From Clostridia bacterium (lineage in GTDB: Bacteria > Bacillota_A > Clostridia > Christensenellales > Borkfalkiaceae): 22,186 bases of DNA. Position numbers and translations under genes: made by a program. The notes under the pieces were generated by a model that was not told the DNA's origin, made no database searches, and worked only from the letters and a program-made list of their open reading frames with translations. Numbering within the stretch: position 1 is the first letter of the stretch; each line of letters begins with the position of its first letter. The stretch spans positions 1-22,186 of the forward strand of contig JAGASB010000063.1 of assembly GCA_017621955.1 (NCBI GenBank). Reading direction: 5' to 3'. Shown here piece after piece: positions 22,185-22,186 of this stretch.

Positions 22185-22186
22185 TA

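Overview
The window looks like chromosomal DNA of a low-GC Gram-positive bacterium of the class Clostridia, probably an uncultured gut-type lineage. Four things point there: the ftsK/spoIIIE-rimO-pgsA gene order, a folT gene under a tetrahydrofolate riboswitch, Bacillota-type families (DegV, SpoVB/MurJ flippase, DUF421 plus DUF4363, CpsD/YwqE), and purine-rich Shine-Dalgarno (SD) sites with TTG starts on two genes. TGA is a normal stop. No tRNA, rRNA, CRISPR array, transposase or phage gene was seen. The assignment is by inspection only.

Layout. Positions 1-4718 hold a minus-strand operon, ftsK/spoIIIE > rimO > pgsA (pgsA cut by the window edge), with almost no spacing between genes and one good promoter. 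Positions 4779-6918 hold two single minus-strand genes, each with its own promoter and terminator: a membrane-tethered DUF1508 protein and a DegV lipid-binding protein. A plus-strand archaeal-type aspartyl-tRNA synthetase follows (7074-8518). It converges on a minus-strand SPFH/band-7 plus ribbon-helix-helix (RHH) pair whose promoter overlaps two identical 8-bp palindromes. Next come a small double-LysM gene, a SpoVB/MurJ-like flippase and a DedA/VTT membrane protein.

Positions 12485-13049 are non-coding and repeat-rich: a 78-bp imperfect hairpin element followed by 2.4 tandem copies of a ~180-bp unit. Upstream of these in transcription order lie cardiolipin synthase and an unrecognised two-helix membrane protein. 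Then come folT with its promoter, THF riboswitch and SD-sequestering stem, a divergent DUF421-DUF4363 pair, nagA, and a membrane-anchored MerR-type regulator whose promoter has the 19-bp spacer and central palindrome typical of MerR control. The right end (19316-22184) carries queH and a peptidase S51 gene, overlapping each other, and a tyrosine-kinase/phosphatase pair (cpsD, ywqE), probably the start or end of an exopolysaccharide-control locus continuing to the right.

How the genes fit together. Most are housekeeping or envelope genes: chromosome segregation, phospholipid synthesis (pgsA, cls), lipid carriers (DegV, flippase, DedA), wall-sugar metabolism (nagA), capsule control (cpsD/ywqE), folate uptake, and tRNA modification and charging (queH, rimO for the ribosome, aspS). 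No single new multi-gene system is evident. The least explained items are the 180-bp structured tandem repeat, the SPFH-RHH module with its putative operator, and the MerR/zinc-ribbon membrane regulator with its self-directed promoter.
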